6,304 nucleotides of DNA from Actinomycetota bacterium (lineage in GTDB: Bacteria; Actinomycetota; Actinomycetes; Nanopelagicales; Nanopelagicaceae). The notes under the pieces are model-generated. The model worked only from the letters and a program-made list of their open reading frames with translations, searched no databases and was not told where the DNA came from. Numbering within the stretch: position 1 is the first letter of the stretch; each line of letters begins with the position of its first letter. Shown here in pieces: positions 5,367-6,304 of the stretch. The stretch spans positions 1-6,304 of the forward strand of contig WLMP01000052.1 of NCBI GenBank assembly GCA_009700155.1, read 5' to 3'. A program made the position numbers and the translations under genes.

Positions 5367-6304
5367 ATTAGACCAGTGGGAATTTTTCCAGTTCTCGATG
5401 ACCCATCCCCGACCAGCTTGTCCCATTTGTTTAGCAGCTACTGGATCTTTAAGTAATCTACATATTGCATCTGCAATTTCACTCTTATTGGTGCCATTGA
5501 CTACTAAGCCAGTTACGTTTGGAACAACCGCATCGGGTGCACCGCCTGAGTTTCCAGCGATGACCGGTAGCCCACAAGCACTTGCCTCAAGGTAAACAAT
5601 TCCGAGTCCTTCAACTTCTAATCCAAAAAATCTTGATCTCACAGGCATAGCAAAAATTTCACCAAGACAGATGTAGTCCGGTAAAGAGCTGTGTGAAACT
5701 TTGCCAGCAAATGCAATGTGATTACTTACGCCCAGTTGTCTAGCAGAGTTTTTTAACATTCCTTTAATGGGACCATCTCCAACAAAAAGCAGTACAGCAT
5801 CTGGAAATTTCATTAAAACTTCAGGCATAGCTTCAATGAGTTGATCCTGACCCTTCCGATGAACTAGTCGGCCAACACAAACTACAACCCTTCTTCCTTC
5901 TAACCTATGTTTTAAAACAAGCTCTTTATTAATTGCTCGGGGCGTGAAGTAGGAAGTATCAATACCGGGTGCTATTTGGACAAATTTACTTTGATCGCCA
6001 ATTTTAGTTAGCACACTTTTTGTGTAATTACCTAAGTATCCTAAATAGTCAACATTATTAACTATTTTTCTCATTAAATTCTTAAATAAAAATATCTTAG
6101 CCCACCAAAGTTCATGACCATGAGTTAAAGCAACAATATGTTTAGCACCAGCTGCACGCAAACCATTTGCCATTAGCGCTAATGGCGCTGCTGCGCCAAA
6201 CCAAACTCTACTTATGTTGTTTTCTTTAAGTATCTTCGCAGCTCTTTTATTGATGCGTGGGGTTGGCGGTAATACTTTTGCGCGATCTCGAATTACTATT
6301 ACGC
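5337..6304 (-). CDS. pimB: GT4 glycosyltransferase, PimB'-like phosphatidylinositol mannoside mannosyltransferase (5' partial)
   Basis: This GT-B fold glycosyltransferase most resembles actinobacterial PimB', which moves mannose from GDP-mannose to phosphatidylinositol monomannoside on the cytoplasmic face of the membrane. The frame stays open to the right edge, so the first ATG inside the window (6171-6173) is internal. About 321 codons are present, and roughly 50-60 N-terminal residues are missing if the length is family-typical. The upstream part, counting from the edge, reads VIVIRDRAKVLPPTPR and then VWFGAAAPLAL (33-43), a segment I recognise from PimB' proteins. THGHE follows at 60-64. 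The donor-binding GRLVHRKGQD at 144-153 has the Arg145/Lys150 pair. The EX7E motif spans Glu231-Glu239 in EGLGIVYLEA, followed by SGGAPDAV at 252-259. The stop (5337-5339) lies inside the response regulator gene. Acceptor specificity is inferred; a different GDP-mannose-using GT4 enzyme is the main alternative. Confidence 0.88.
   Translation of the reverse strand, partial: VIVIRDRAKVLPPTPRINKRAAKILKENNISRVWFGAAAPLALMANGLRAAGAKHIVALTHGHELWWAKIFLFKNLMRKIVNNVDYLGYLGNYTKSVLTKIGDQSKFVQIAPGIDTSYFTPRAINKELVLKHRLEGRRVVVCVGRLVHRKGQDQLIEAMPEVLMKFPDAVLLFVGDGPIKGMLKNSARQLGVSNHIAFAGKVSHSSLPDYICLGEIFAMPVRSRFFGLEVEGLGIVYLEASACGLPVIAGNSGGAPDAVVPNVTGLVVNGTNKSEIADAICRLLKDPVAAKQMGQAGRGWVIENWKNSHWSNKFNELLFRN
6169..6186. 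repeat. Perfect 18-bp palindrome inside the mannosyltransferase gene
   Basis: GCCATTAGCGCTAATGGC is fully self-complementary with no spacer. It is directly overlapped by a second inverted repeat, GGCGC-TGCT-GCGCC (6184-6197). Both lie within codons for the conserved GAAAPLALMAN stretch, so protein constraint could account for part of the sequence. Function is unknown. Confidence 0.4.

Noticed and set aside
5398..5595. Plus-strand open frame of 65 codons inside the mannosyltransferase gene
   Set aside because: Its proline- and serine-rich translation is typical of an antisense shadow, and the opposite strand encodes the conserved EX7E region.
6171..6173. ATG as start of the mannosyltransferase
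   Set aside because: The frame continues to the right edge and encodes conserved PimB'-type residues including VWFGAAAPLAL.

Overview
The window looks like core chromosome from a small-genome, AT-rich actinobacterium. Gene content and order suggest a planktonic lineage such as the freshwater acI group (Nanopelagicales); this is inferred from family recognition and base composition, not a database match. The actinobacterial signs are a PimB'-type phosphatidylinositol mannosyltransferase, a FadD15-type acyl-CoA synthetase, a TB16.3-like SRPBCC protein and a Streptomyces-type ROK glucokinase, all close together. Coding density is extreme: the only real gap is the 98 bp between divergent genes at 2305-2402, and most other junctions overlap. 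There are no RNA genes, insertion sequences, CRISPR arrays or other mobile elements.

Layout. (1) 1-917, plus strand: the 3' part of an alpha/beta hydrolase with an unusual C-terminal extension carrying two membrane segments. (2) 907-2304, minus strand: an SRPBCC lipid-binding-type protein followed 6 nt later by a ROK sugar kinase; the kinase gene overlaps the hydrolase gene tail to tail. (3) 2305-2402: a divergent promoter region with two mirrored sites of the form GGTAGC-N8-ATG, which also read as leaderless -10 boxes, and a perfect 12-bp palindrome. (4) 2403-5354, plus strand: a long-chain acyl-CoA synthetase, a very short HisKA_3 histidine kinase with no sensor domain, and a NarL/LuxR-type response regulator, joined by overlapping stop and start codons. 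(5) 5337-6304, minus strand: a GT4 mannosyltransferase (PimB'-like) whose N-terminus lies outside the window; its 3' end overlaps the response regulator gene by 18 bp.

How they may work together. The acyl-CoA synthetase activates fatty acids for lipid synthesis or degradation. The PimB'-like enzyme would mannosylate phosphatidylinositol lipids at the membrane. The SRPBCC protein may carry a hydrophobic ligand, and the ROK kinase would supply glucose-6-phosphate. The acyl-CoA synthetase, SRPBCC and PimB' neighbourhood is, from memory, conserved across Actinobacteria (M. tuberculosis Rv2185c-Rv2188c). What stands out here is a minimal two-component system placed between the synthetase and PimB' genes and translationally coupled to the synthetase. 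It is the best candidate in the window for an uncharacterised lipid-responsive regulatory unit. Otherwise the window is mostly ordinary core genome.
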